Below, piece by piece: positions 1 to 9,287 of a stretch of DNA of 64,000 nt (position 1 is its first letter; every line of letters starts with the position of its first letter). The stretch comes from Lentihominibacter butyricus. Its GTDB lineage: Bacteria; Bacillota; Clostridia; Peptostreptococcales; Anaerovoracaceae. A program made the position numbers and the translations under genes. Location of the stretch: contig NZ_JAOQJP010000005.1 of the NCBI RefSeq assembly GCF_025567305.1, positions 94,937-158,936 on the forward strand, given 5' to 3'. A model generated the notes under the pieces. That model was not told where the DNA came from. It did not search any database and saw only the letters and a program-made list of their open reading frames with translations.

Positions 1-188
1 GAGATCATGATGATCGCGAAGAACAGCACGATGAAAAAGAAAGCTATGAGATCAGTCTGGATCTCATAGATGAAATGGATATAGACAGCGAGCAGGAACA
101 GATGCCGGCAGCCCGGATGGGATACGACGTGGGGAGAAGCGGTCGTAAATACACGGCGTCAGAGCTGGAAAAACTGATCAAGGAATGA
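1..188 (+). CDS. 3' end of an unidentified gene (partial)
   Basis: An open frame runs in from the left edge (first full codon at base 3) and stops with TGA at 186-188. The visible 61 residues are very acidic, rich in D and E, with Met-Asp-Ile-Asp and Ser-Glu-Gln-Glu stretches, and end in a short basic-then-helical tail (GRSGRKYTASELEKLIKE). No motif identifies it. The next gene starts 20 bases later with its own ribosome binding site, so the two may be cotranscribed. It is a C-terminal tail only, so I assign no function. Confidence 0.55.
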   Translation, partial: DHDDREEQHDEKESYEISLDLIDEMDIDSEQEQMPAARMGYDVGRSGRKYTASELEKLIKE

Positions 189-207
189 TATCCAGAAGGA
201 GGAATAT

Positions 208-3027
208 ATGTATTGTAAGAATTGCGGAAACGAGATCGCAGACAGCTCAAAGTTTTGCAGTCACTGCGGACAGCTTGTAGAACCGGAAACGTCCGTGCCG
301 GATAATGCCCCGGCTGCTGCACAGAGACATAAAGCTGTGCAGACAGGAGCTGACAAGAACGAAGAAAACATCGGCAGCGCTTCTAAAAAGCCGATGTTTG
401 AAGAGTTTCAGTGGAACGTGGATGACTATCCGGGAAGAAGAAAATACGAAAAGACCGAAGATGTGGATTTTGACTGGAATGCAAAGCCTCAGGATATACC
501 TGATACAGTAACGGGACAGCCGGCCGTGCAGCAGAACGATGCAGCGATAGAAAGAAAAACGGCGGAACAGATAAGAACTGTGCAGAATTATGCATCAGCG
601 GGCAAGACAGATGCAGCATCCGGGATCGGTAAAGCAGAAGAAGAACAGAAGCCGCTGAGCGCAGCAGACAGAATAGATAAATTCTATACTTTCAACAGGA
701 AGAACGAAGAATTCCAGCAGCTCCTCAACAGAGAGTATGAAAAGGTCAAATCAGGGAACCCTATCAGGCAGGAACTGTCAGAGGCGGAGAAGCTCGCAGA
801 CAGGAGATTCGAAGCAAAACCTGAAGATCCGTCGATGGACGCTTTCCTTGAGAAGGAAGGGATAGTGAAACCTTATCAGCCTAAGGCATTCGAATCTGAC
901 GTGCTGCAGAGGATCGAAGCCCAGGAGGCAGAAAAAGAAGCGAAGAGACTTGAGGAAGAAGCAAGACTTGCCGCTATAGAAGCTGCGAAAAAAGAGGCTG
1001 AAGCCGAAGCAAAGAGAAAGGCGGAGGAAGAGGCAAGACTCGCAGCAGAAGAAGCAGAAAGACAGAGAGCGGCAGAAGAAGCACGCCGCGCCGAGGAAGC
1101 TAAAATCGCAGCTGCCGAGGAAGCCAGAAGAAAAGCGGAAGAAGAAGCTGCAAGGCTGGCCGAGATCGCAAGGCGCAATGCTGAAGAGGAAGCCCGCCGT
1201 GCAGAAGAAGCACGCGTGAAGGCGGCAGAGGAAGCAAGACTCCGTGAAGAGGAGGCTGCAAGACTTGCAGCTGAGGAGGAAGCAAGGAGAAAAGCTGAGG
1301 CTGAAGCTAAAGTAAAGGCTGCAGAAGAGGCCAGACTCAAGGCTGAAGCGGATCTCAGGGCTGCACAGGAAGCTGCAAAGATCAGAGCTCAGCAGGAAGC
1401 CAGAATGGCGGCTGAAGCTGAAGCAAGATTCAAGGCTCAGCAGGAAAAGAGACAGCTTGAGGCGATAGAGGCACAGAAACGTCTTGAAGCACAGAGAAAG
1501 AAACTTGAAGAAGAGGCTAACCAGGCGGTAGCAGAGGAAGAAGTTCGTCGTGTCATCGAGCAGACTACGAGAATGCGTGATGAGGAAGCGGCTAAGATAA
1601 GAGCTACAGTCGCTGCGATGAGAGAAGGCATAGATCAGATCAGAGAAGATGCTGTGAGCCGCGAAGTGACAGAAGCTCATCAGGCTACTAAGAACCAGAT
1701 CGACGAGATGACGAAGGCAAGAAGCTCATTCTTTGCAGAGCTTGAAGAAGCTGACGGTCAGAACGCACCTATAGAAGCAGAAGCTGTAAATACACCTGAG
1801 GTGACTTTCGCAGAGGCGCCTGCAGCAGAAATTCCTGCAGTGGATATCCCGGCAGAACAGCCGGCGGCAGATTTCGTCCAGACAGATATATTTGCAGAAA
1901 AAGAAAGAACAGAAGACAATGTTACAGGAAGAGACACTCTCTTTTCGGAAAGCGAGTTCTTCCATACGAGAACAGTAGATAAAGCAGCTATCATGGCGGG
2001 CCTTAACGAGGACACCATAATAGCAAACAAGAGAACGACAGCTGCTCCGGCAAGCGATGAAGAGTTTTTCAACAGCCTCGATGAGGCAGCGGCACAGCCG
2101 ACAGCACCGGAGGGATCGATTTTCGACAATGCAGCGCCGGCAGCAGGAATGGCAGCATTCGGAGCAGGTGCAGCTGATATGGCAGCACAGCAGGAGGCTC
2201 AGCCTATAGATTTCAGGACTGATATGGAAAGTGCGCCGGCAGCGGACAGTGCAGACGATCTGCTCACGCAGTTCGAAAACATCAGCATAGATGATCTGTC
2301 ACAGTTCGAGCAGCCTCAGGAAGGACAGCCGGAAGCGCAGCAGGCAGTCGTTGAAGAATTCAGGATGAGCGACACTATCCAGGCAGGAAGCCTCGGCGAC
2401 CAGTTCAGAACAGAACAGGGCGCAGCGCTGAATGACACAGTTGTGATGCCGCACAATGACAGCTTCAGCCAGATGCCGGCAGCCAACGATTTTGACAATT
2501 ATGGAAATGAAGAGGCGGCAAATTACATAAGGCAGCAGCAGGAGCAGCAGAGCAGCGCAGCAGGCATGAATGAATTCTACGGCGACGGATTCTATGATGA
2601 AGAAGACGAGTCGCAGCTTTCCAAGAAGGAACTCAAGCGCAGAGCAAAAGAGCAGAAGAGACTCGAGCGCGAAAGAGCAAAAGAAGAAAAAATACTGGCA
2701 AAGAGAGACGCTGAATTTGACAACGAAACTTCAGATGAAGTTGAAGAATACGAGAAAAAAGGCGCAAAGGGCAGACTGGTGCTGAAGATAATCCTCGTTA
2801 TACTGATCGTTATACTTGCAGTAGAAGTCATAGGCATGGCTATAAGGTTCATCGCACCGCAGAGTGGCGCAGCGACATTTATAGACAATCAGCTCAACAA
2901 GGTCATCCGCCTCATAACCGGGGATGCAGCAGACGGCAGCCAGGCAGACGGAACTGTATACAGCGCCGGAACGATGCAGATAACTGTAACGGATCCGGAC
3001 AGCGGAACAGATATCACCATCGTTTAA
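208..3027 (+). CDS. zinc-ribbon, Ala/Glu/Arg-rich coiled-coil, single-pass membrane protein
   Basis: The start ATG follows AGAAGGAGG by a good spacing. The 939-residue product begins with a zinc ribbon (Cys3, Cys6, Cys17, Cys20). A low-complexity region of about 270 residues (roughly 225-495) follows, dominated by EEARRAEEA-type repeats that must form a long charged coiled coil. Next is an acidic Gln/Ala-rich stretch, a Lys/Arg-rich helix near 800-830, one hydrophobic segment near 857-882 and about 55 residues after it. Such architecture suggests a scaffold or tether with a cytoplasmic ribbon and coil and an external C-terminal tail. I recognise no enzyme domain. It is followed 47 bases later by the UPF0182 gene, with which it is probably cotranscribed. 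The function is unknown; the repeat makes homology searches prone to false hits to TolA-like proteins. Confidence 0.8.
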   Translation: MYCKNCGNEIADSSKFCSHCGQLVEPETSVPDNAPAAAQRHKAVQTGADKNEENIGSASKKPMFEEFQWNVDDYPGRRKYEKTEDVDFDWNAKPQDIPDTVTGQPAVQQNDAAIERKTAEQIRTVQNYASAGKTDAASGIGKAEEEQKPLSAADRIDKFYTFNRKNEEFQQLLNREYEKVKSGNPIRQELSEAEKLADRRFEAKPEDPSMDAFLEKEGIVKPYQPKAFESDVLQRIEAQEAEKEAKRLEEEARLAAIEAAKKEAEAEAKRKAEEEARLAAEEAERQRAAEEARRAEEAKIAAAEEARRKAEEEAARLAEIARRNAEEEARRAEEARVKAAEEARLREEEAARLAAEEEARRKAEAEAKVKAAEEARLKAEADLRAAQEAAKIRAQQEARMAAEAEARFKAQQEKRQLEAIEAQKRLEAQRKKLEEEANQAVAEEEVRRVIEQTTRMRDEEAAKIRATVAAMREGIDQIREDAVSREVTEAHQATKNQIDEMTKARSSFFAELEEADGQNAPIEAEAVNTPEVTFAEAPAAEIPAVDIPAEQPAADFVQTDIFAEKERTEDNVTGRDTLFSESEFFHTRTVDKAAIMAGLNEDTIIANKRTTAAPASDEEFFNSLDEAAAQPTAPEGSIFDNAAPAAGMAAFGAGAADMAAQQEAQPIDFRTDMESAPAADSADDLLTQFENISIDDLSQFEQPQEGQPEAQQAVVEEFRMSDTIQAGSLGDQFRTEQGAALNDTVVMPHNDSFSQMPAANDFDNYGNEEAANYIRQQQEQQSSAAGMNEFYGDGFYDEEDESQLSKKELKRRAKEQKRLERERAKEEKILAKRDAEFDNETSDEVEEYEKKGAKGRLVLKIILVILIVILAVEVIGMAIRFIAPQSGAATFIDNQLNKVIRLITGDAADGSQADGTVYSAGTMQITVTDPDSGTDITIV

Positions 3028-3074
3028 CACAGGCCGGGAGGTTTGTGAAACTTTAGAGGGAGGTACAGCGTACT

Positions 3075-5945
3075 GTGACAAAGGAGAAAAAGAAACGGAC
3101 GGGCCTGCGTGTGATAATCGCGATCGTCATAATATTAGGATTGTTTCTGAGCCTTATAGGGTTCATCACAGATTTCATGTGGTTCAGAGAACTGGGCTAT
3201 GTATCGGTGTTTTTTACGAAACTTTTTACCCAGATCAAAATAGGGGTGCCGACCTTTGTCGTAGTCACATTCCTTGCATACATTTATCTGAAATTCCTCA
3301 AACGGGGGTATTTCATAAAAGTATCTTCGGATGAGCCTGTGAACCACGGCAGGCTGAATCTCATATCGTGGGGACTTGCGGCAGCCTATGGTGCGATAAC
3401 GACGTTCTTTACTGTTACAAAACTGTGGTTTGATTTTCTGCAGTTCATAAACAGTACGTCGTTCGGTAAAAAAGACCCCCTTTTCGATATGGATATTTCT
3501 TTCTATGCATTCAAGCTTGATTTCATAGAAGAAGTGAACCAGATCGTGCTGGTACTGCTGATCGCATTTGCAGTGCTGACAGTGATCTACTATTCGATAC
3601 TGCTGACGGTGAGAACGCCTAAGATCTTTGAAGAAAAGGCGCAGACTGTCGATGAAGAAGAGGAACAGTCTCAGGCACAGGGCGGTGCCGGAAACGGATT
3701 CGACAACCTGAACGGCATGTTCGGCAAATTCACGGAAGCGTTTACAGGAAAGGCCGGAGGCGGCTTCAAGAGACCGTCGAGACCGCGCAAGTCGTTCGAT
3801 AATCAGAACCTGAAAATGCTGGTGTCGATAGCGGAGAAACAGCTGATAATAGTCGGAGTGCTGTTTTTCCTGATGGTCGGAGTGAACTTTTTCCTCAAGC
3901 AGTACGACCTGCTGTTCGGCAGCACTGGAGCGGTACATGGTGCGGGATTCACTGATGTGAACATCACGCTGTGGATGTACAGGATAATAATGGTGCTTGC
4001 AGTATTTGCGGCAGTGGGATTCGCGGTCGGAATAAGCAGGAGACATATAAAGCCTGCAGTTGTGGCGCCGATCATAATGATAATCATTGGAGTGGCAGGA
4101 ACAGGCGCAGCCCTTGTAGTGCAGAATCTGGTGGTCACTCCGGACGAGATCAACAAAGAAAGCAGGTATCTGGAAAGAAACATAGAATATACTCAGACTG
4201 CATACGGACTAAACGATGTAAATAAAAAGGAGTTCGCAGCGAGCAATGATCTGACCGGAGAAGATATAAGCAACAACGATGAGACGATATCGAACATACG
4301 AATAAATGATTATGAACCTGCGAAGACGTTCTACAATCAGACACAGAGCATCAAGCAGTATTATTCGTTCAACGATGTCAATGTCGACAGATATAATATA
4401 AACGGCGAATATACGCAGACGTTCCTGTCGGCCAGGGAGATCGATGAGAACTCGATAAATGACACATGGCTGAACAAGCATCTGAAATATACTCACGGCT
4501 ACGGCATAACTCTTTCGCGTGTAGACAAGATAACAGCCAGCGGACAGCCGGATATGCTGATAGGCGGCATTCCACCGGTATCTGACGTCGACGAGATCAA
4601 GATCACCAGACCGGAGATCTACTACGGCGAGCTGACAAACAACTATGTTCTGACAAATACGTCGGAGGAAGAGTTCGACTACCCTGACGGCAACGAGAAC
4701 AAATACACGACTTACGAAGGAGATGCAGGCATCAAGCTGAACCCGCTCAACAGATTCATGTTCGCGGTAAAGGAAAGAAGCCTCAAGCTTCTCGTATCAG
4801 GGAATGTGAAGAGCTCCTCTAAGATCCTGATCAACAGGAACATCAAAGAGAGAGTGAAGCAGATAATGCCGTATCTGGAATATGACAAGTCGCCTTACAT
4901 GGTAACTGTCGACGGCAAGCTGTACTGGATCATAGATGCATACACATACACGAACAGATATCCTTATTCGGAACCTTTCAGCGATACTTCCGATACGAAC
5001 TATATAAGGAACTCTGTAAAAGTGGTGATCGATGCATACAACGGCACGACAGACTACTACATCGTGGATGATACGGATCCGATAGCGCAGAACTTCAAGA
5101 AGATATATCCTGATCTTTTCAAAGACATAAAGGATATGCCGGAAGGTATAAAGGCGCACATAAGATATCCGAGCACGCTGCTCAACATACAGGCGCAGGT
5201 ATATCAGAGATATCACATGAACGACGTGAAAGTCTTCTATCAGAATGAGGACCTGTGGCAGATATCCAGCGAGATATACGGCACAGAGGAGCAGACGATG
5301 TCTCCGAACTACTACATCATGAAGCTTCCTGGTGAAGACAGTGCGGAATTCGTGAATTCCATACCGTTAACACCGAAAGACAAAAAGAATCTGATGGGAC
5401 TGTTCGTAGCGAGAAATGATGGCGGAAACTACGGCGAACTGATACTTTACCAGATGCCTAAGAGCCAGACGGTATACGGCCCGATGCAGATAGAAGCTCA
5501 GATAGACCAGAACACTGAGATCTCGAAGGAATTCTCACTGTGGAATTCGTCCGGTTCGAAATACAGCAGAGGAAACATGTTCGTGGTTCCGATCGAAGAT
5601 TCGCTGCTCTATATAGAGCCTGTATATCTGGAAGCGACGAATTCGAGCATACCGGAAGTAAAGAGAGTCATCGTTGTATACGGTGACAATATCGCATATG
5701 AAGCGACGCTTGCGGAGGCTCTCAATTCCATGTTCGGAGAGGGCAGCGCATACGAGCGCGAGGACAGCGGCAATACAGATACTACATCAGGTGGAAATGG
5801 TGACGAACTTAGTCAAACTGAAATAATAAAGAGGGCTCAGGATGCATTCGACAATGCACAGAATGCGCAGAAGAACGGCGACTGGGCGAAGTACGGCGAA
5901 TATCTTAATGAACTGGATAAGTATTTAAATATGTTAAGTAAATAG
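3075..5945 (+). CDS. UPF0182 family membrane protein
   Basis: The gene starts with GTG after GGGAGGT. The 956-residue product has a hydrophobic N-terminal third with about seven membrane segments, the first at roughly residues 9-31. A loop with a Gly/Lys/Arg-rich insert near 200-240 follows. The remaining 550 or so residues form a large soluble domain, presumably outside the cell, and the C-terminus is an Asn/Ala/Gln-rich helix. Length and layout fit the UPF0182 family, which is common in actinobacteria and clostridia. The family has no established function. The upstream neighbour is a coiled-coil membrane protein, so an envelope role is possible but is inference only. Confidence 0.85.
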   Translation: MTKEKKKRTGLRVIIAIVIILGLFLSLIGFITDFMWFRELGYVSVFFTKLFTQIKIGVPTFVVVTFLAYIYLKFLKRGYFIKVSSDEPVNHGRLNLISWGLAAAYGAITTFFTVTKLWFDFLQFINSTSFGKKDPLFDMDISFYAFKLDFIEEVNQIVLVLLIAFAVLTVIYYSILLTVRTPKIFEEKAQTVDEEEEQSQAQGGAGNGFDNLNGMFGKFTEAFTGKAGGGFKRPSRPRKSFDNQNLKMLVSIAEKQLIIVGVLFFLMVGVNFFLKQYDLLFGSTGAVHGAGFTDVNITLWMYRIIMVLAVFAAVGFAVGISRRHIKPAVVAPIIMIIIGVAGTGAALVVQNLVVTPDEINKESRYLERNIEYTQTAYGLNDVNKKEFAASNDLTGEDISNNDETISNIRINDYEPAKTFYNQTQSIKQYYSFNDVNVDRYNINGEYTQTFLSAREIDENSINDTWLNKHLKYTHGYGITLSRVDKITASGQPDMLIGGIPPVSDVDEIKITRPEIYYGELTNNYVLTNTSEEEFDYPDGNENKYTTYEGDAGIKLNPLNRFMFAVKERSLKLLVSGNVKSSSKILINRNIKERVKQIMPYLEYDKSPYMVTVDGKLYWIIDAYTYTNRYPYSEPFSDTSDTNYIRNSVKVVIDAYNGTTDYYIVDDTDPIAQNFKKIYPDLFKDIKDMPEGIKAHIRYPSTLLNIQAQVYQRYHMNDVKVFYQNEDLWQISSEIYGTEEQTMSPNYYIMKLPGEDSAEFVNSIPLTPKDKKNLMGLFVARNDGGNYGELILYQMPKSQTVYGPMQIEAQIDQNTEISKEFSLWNSSGSKYSRGNMFVVPIEDSLLYIEPVYLEATNSSIPEVKRVIVVYGDNIAYEATLAEALNSMFGEGSAYEREDSGNTDTTSGGNGDELSQTEIIKRAQDAFDNAQNAQKNGDWAKYGEYLNELDKYLNMLSK

Positions 5946-5956
5946 GATTATTGTTC

Positions 5957-5999
5957 AGGACATTCCCTTTGCTCCGAGTAGGTTTGACGGGAATGTTCT
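5957..5999 (+). terminator. intergenic hairpin before glutamine synthetase
   Basis: AGGACATTCCC at 5957-5967 pairs with GGGAATGTTCT at 5989-5999 (11 bp with one G-U), leaving a 21-base loop. No T-run follows, so it may be a regulatory hairpin or mRNA end rather than a classical intrinsic terminator. It separates UPF0182 from the glutamine synthetase gene. Confidence 0.45.
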
Positions 6000-6047
6000 G
6001 TCGTATTCTGACTGTAAAATAAACTAAACTAGGGAGGAGACAGCTAT

Positions 6048-7964
6048 ATGTTAAAGTATGATTTGGATAAGATGCTCTATGTCATACCTGCGGACAGGCA
6101 CAGTCCGGAAGAGGTAAGCGGCATACTGAAAGAGCATCCCGAAGTGAAATTCGTATCACTTGTCGGAATTGATATAGGAGGACATGACACTGACGAGAAG
6201 ATCCCGGTGGAGGAATTCCTCGGAAATATAGAAAAATTCATGAAACATGGTGTTCAGACAGACGGATCCAGTGTAGTGCTTCCGAAGATAGCTGAGCTGA
6301 ACAACGCGAAGGTAGATATCATACCTGACGCAAAGGTGAACTGGTTCGTAGACCACAATTTCAACTATCCCGATCAGAAGACAGGGCTGCCTGTCGGCAC
6401 GCTGAGGATCCCTTCGTCACTGGTGCATAACGATTCAGCAAGAGTGGGATCCAGAGTCATCCTCAGAGATGCGATACACAACTTCAAGAAAGATCTGATG
6501 CAGCTGCTGAGAGCTAATCCGTATGTTTTCGAATATCTCGATGCGGACAGCGTGGATGACATAGACCAGCTTGTGATAACTGCTGCGACAGAGCTCGAAT
6601 TCTGGGTAAAGACTCCGGATGACGATGCGGACAGAGAGCAGCTTTCCACGGCACAGATGTTAAAAGAACAGTACTGGAAGAGAACTACAGGAACTGTCAG
6701 AACGGCGCTGGAAGAAGTGATGCTGGTACTGCAGAAGTATGGATTCGACATGGAAATGGGCCACAAGGAAGTTGGTGGCGTAAAAGCAAATCTCAGCAAT
6801 TCAGGAAGCTATGACCATGTAATGGAGCAGCTCGAGATCGACTGGAAATACTCGACGGCTGTCCAGGCGGCAGATAATGAGAATCAGATAAAATACGTCG
6901 TAAGAGATATATTCAGGACATACGGACTCGACGTGACGTTTATGGCGAAACCTGTGGAGGGTGTTGCAGGAAACGGCGAGCACACTCATATGGGTGTAGC
7001 TGCAAAGCTCAAGGACGGCAGGATGATAAACCTGTTTGCACCTTCAGACCCGGAAAATGAATTCATGAGCCCGGTAGGATTCGGAGCACTTATGGGAATA
7101 CTCAAAAACTATGATGTGATAAATCCGTTCGTAAGTGCTACAAACGATTCGCTGAACAGACTCAAGCCCGGATATGAAGCACCGGTCTGCACGGTAACAT
7201 CGCTCGGACACAGCGCGAAGCTCCCTTCCAGAAACAGAACGGTACTCGTCGGACTCGTAAGAGAAGTGGGCAACCAGATGGCAACGAGATTCGAGCTCAG
7301 AGCGCCGAACCCTAAGAGCAATACATACCTCGTACTGGCAGCGTCGTACATGGCGATGCTCGACGGTATAAAGGAAGCCCTGGAGAACGGTAAAACGCCT
7401 GCAGATCTTGAAAAGTCGATCTCAAAGGATTACGGAGAAGATGACTTCTACCTGGATACAGACAGGATCTACAGAAGCGAAAAGAACGTGTTCGATGAAT
7501 ATACAGAAGAAGAGAGAAGCAGATATTTCGGCAGAGCGCCGAGAACCGTATGGGAAAATATACAGGCGTTCGAAGATTATCCTGAAAAGCTCGATATATT
7601 CAGGAGAGACGACGTTATGAGCGATATCGCTCTCGCATCATACAAGGAAGCGATCAGAGCTCAGTGGGCGACAGAGCTCCATGACAGGATAATACCTGAC
7701 ACGATGGACTTCGTGAGAGAATGCTGCAAGGCGCATGACGACCTCGACTGCGTGGATTATGACAGATATTACTGGGGCAAGATACAGCGTCTCAGAAACG
7801 AGCTGGGAAGAGATACGCTCGACGAGTTCTGTCTGCTGACGAGGATCAAGCGAGCTCTCGACAGAGGAGAATACGATCAGGCATCCGCTATGCAGATAGA
7901 GATGCAGCAGAAGGTCATCGAGCTGACAGACCTTTACATTACATATAAAAAGAATTTATTTTAA
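6048..7964 (+). CDS. glutamine synthetase family protein, large clostridial form
   Basis: ATG follows GGGAGGAG. The 638-residue product has the glutamine synthetase catalytic fold: TELEFW near residue 180 (metal-binding Glu), NGEHTHMG near 308 (the conserved His region), SRNRTVLVG near 395 and RFELRAPNP near 414 (the Arg/Glu metal and phosphate motif). A helical C-terminal extension of about 200 residues follows, so it is much longer than the 440-470 residues of GlnA. It is closer in size to type III enzymes (about 700), but the motifs are not the standard type III ones. The family makes glutamine from glutamate, ammonia and ATP; a related gamma-glutamyl ligase activity cannot be excluded. 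It lies 21 bases before serS and is probably in one transcript with it. Confidence 0.8.
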   Translation: MLKYDLDKMLYVIPADRHSPEEVSGILKEHPEVKFVSLVGIDIGGHDTDEKIPVEEFLGNIEKFMKHGVQTDGSSVVLPKIAELNNAKVDIIPDAKVNWFVDHNFNYPDQKTGLPVGTLRIPSSLVHNDSARVGSRVILRDAIHNFKKDLMQLLRANPYVFEYLDADSVDDIDQLVITAATELEFWVKTPDDDADREQLSTAQMLKEQYWKRTTGTVRTALEEVMLVLQKYGFDMEMGHKEVGGVKANLSNSGSYDHVMEQLEIDWKYSTAVQAADNENQIKYVVRDIFRTYGLDVTFMAKPVEGVAGNGEHTHMGVAAKLKDGRMINLFAPSDPENEFMSPVGFGALMGILKNYDVINPFVSATNDSLNRLKPGYEAPVCTVTSLGHSAKLPSRNRTVLVGLVREVGNQMATRFELRAPNPKSNTYLVLAASYMAMLDGIKEALENGKTPADLEKSISKDYGEDDFYLDTDRIYRSEKNVFDEYTEEERSRYFGRAPRTVWENIQAFEDYPEKLDIFRRDDVMSDIALASYKEAIRAQWATELHDRIIPDTMDFVRECCKAHDDLDCVDYDRYYWGKIQRLRNELGRDTLDEFCLLTRIKRALDRGEYDQASAMQIEMQQKVIELTDLYITYKKNLF

Positions 7965-7985
7965 TTTTTGAAAAAGGAGAAGAAT

Positions 7986-9263
7986 ATGCTGGATATCAAG
8001 AGAATAAGAGAGGATTTTGATAACGTAAAGAAAGCTGTTGAGTCGAGAGGACAGGGAGACTTCGGAATAGATAATGTTATAACGCTTGACAAAAAAAGAA
8101 GAGAACTGCTTGCTGAAGTAGAGCAGATGAAGAACAGGCAGAGCGTTTCTTCGAAACAGATCCCTGTGATGAAAAAAGAAGGAAAAGACACGACTGAACT
8201 CATGGCAGAGATGAAGAATCTTTCGGATGAGATAAAAGTCCTCGATGCAGAAGTGGGGCAGGTTGAGGCGGATCTGCGCGACGCACTGCTCAACATCCCT
8301 AACACACCGTACAAAGACGTTCAGGTGGGAGCAGACGACAGCGCAAATGTCGAGCTGAGAAAATGGGGAGAGCCGAAGGAGTTCGATTTTGAAGAAAAAG
8401 CACACTGGGACATCGGTACAGATCTTGATATCCTGGACTTTGAAAGAGCTGCAAAGATCGCAGGTACGAGATTCACGGTCTACAAGGGACTCGGTGCGAG
8501 ACTGGAAAGATCGGTTATCAACTTCATGCTCAACCTTCACACTGAAGAACACGGATTCACAGAAATACTGCCGCCTTTCATGGTAAACAGAGATGCTATG
8601 ACAGGAACGGGACAGCTTCCTAAATTCGAAGACGACATGTTCCACGTGCCGGCAAAGGATTTCTTCCTGATCCCTACAGCAGAAGTTCCTGTAACGAATC
8701 TGAGAGACAACGAGATAATAGACGAGGCAGAACTGCCTATTTACTACACTGCATACACACCATGCTTCAGAAAAGAGGCTGGATCGGCAGGAAGAGACAC
8801 CAGAGGCCTCATCAGACAGCATCAGTTCAACAAGGTGGAGCTGGTAAAATTCGTAAAGCCTGAGACTTCATACGATGAGCTCGAATCTCTGACAAAGGCT
8901 GCAGAGACAGTTCTCCAGAAGCTAGAGATCCCTTACAGAGTCGTTAGACTGTCGACAGGAGACCTGGGATTCTCATCAGCGATGACATACGACATCGAAG
9001 TATGGATGCCTAGCTACGGCAGATACGTTGAGATATCATCGTGCAGCAACTTTGAGAATTTCCAGGCAAGAAGAGGAAACATCAGATTCAGACCTGCAGA
9101 AAAAGGCAAGCCTGAATTCGTTCACACTCTCAACGGCTCAGGACTCGCAGTAGGCAGAACAGTAGCAGCTATACTGGAAAACTACCAGCAGGCAGACGGA
9201 TCAGTAGTGATCCCTGAAGCACTGAGACCTTACATGGGCGTTGACAAGATCGAGAAAAAATAA
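7986..9263 (+). CDS. serS: serine--tRNA ligase
   Basis: The ATG at 7986 follows AAGGAGAAGAAT; an upstream in-frame TTG lacks a ribosome binding site. At 425 residues it matches SerRS length. The N-terminal 100 residues form the antiparallel coiled-coil arm that grips the long variable arm of tRNA-Ser. Class II motif 2 is visible as FRKEAGSAGRDT near residue 262 and motif 3 as NGSGLAVGRTVAAILE near 380. It charges tRNA-Ser (and tRNA-Sec if present) in the cytoplasm. No T-box is visible immediately upstream. The gene sits inside an apparent operon behind glutamine synthetase and 24 bases before the TIGR00300 gene. Confidence 0.97.
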   Translation: MLDIKRIREDFDNVKKAVESRGQGDFGIDNVITLDKKRRELLAEVEQMKNRQSVSSKQIPVMKKEGKDTTELMAEMKNLSDEIKVLDAEVGQVEADLRDALLNIPNTPYKDVQVGADDSANVELRKWGEPKEFDFEEKAHWDIGTDLDILDFERAAKIAGTRFTVYKGLGARLERSVINFMLNLHTEEHGFTEILPPFMVNRDAMTGTGQLPKFEDDMFHVPAKDFFLIPTAEVPVTNLRDNEIIDEAELPIYYTAYTPCFRKEAGSAGRDTRGLIRQHQFNKVELVKFVKPETSYDELESLTKAAETVLQKLEIPYRVVRLSTGDLGFSSAMTYDIEVWMPSYGRYVEISSCSNFENFQARRGNIRFRPAEKGKPEFVHTLNGSGLAVGRTVAAILENYQQADGSVVIPEALRPYMGVDKIEKK

Positions 9264-9287
9264 GACAGACAGGAACGGATACACAAT

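Noticed and set aside
778..1680. Long open frames on the minus strand opposite the coiled-coil gene
   Set aside because: They are Ser/Phe/Cys- or Ala/Ser-rich antisense readings of the Glu/Ala repeat, with no ribosome site and no domain.
7986..9263. T-box control of serS
   Set aside because: Only 21 bases separate it from the preceding gene, with no room for specifier and antiterminator stems.
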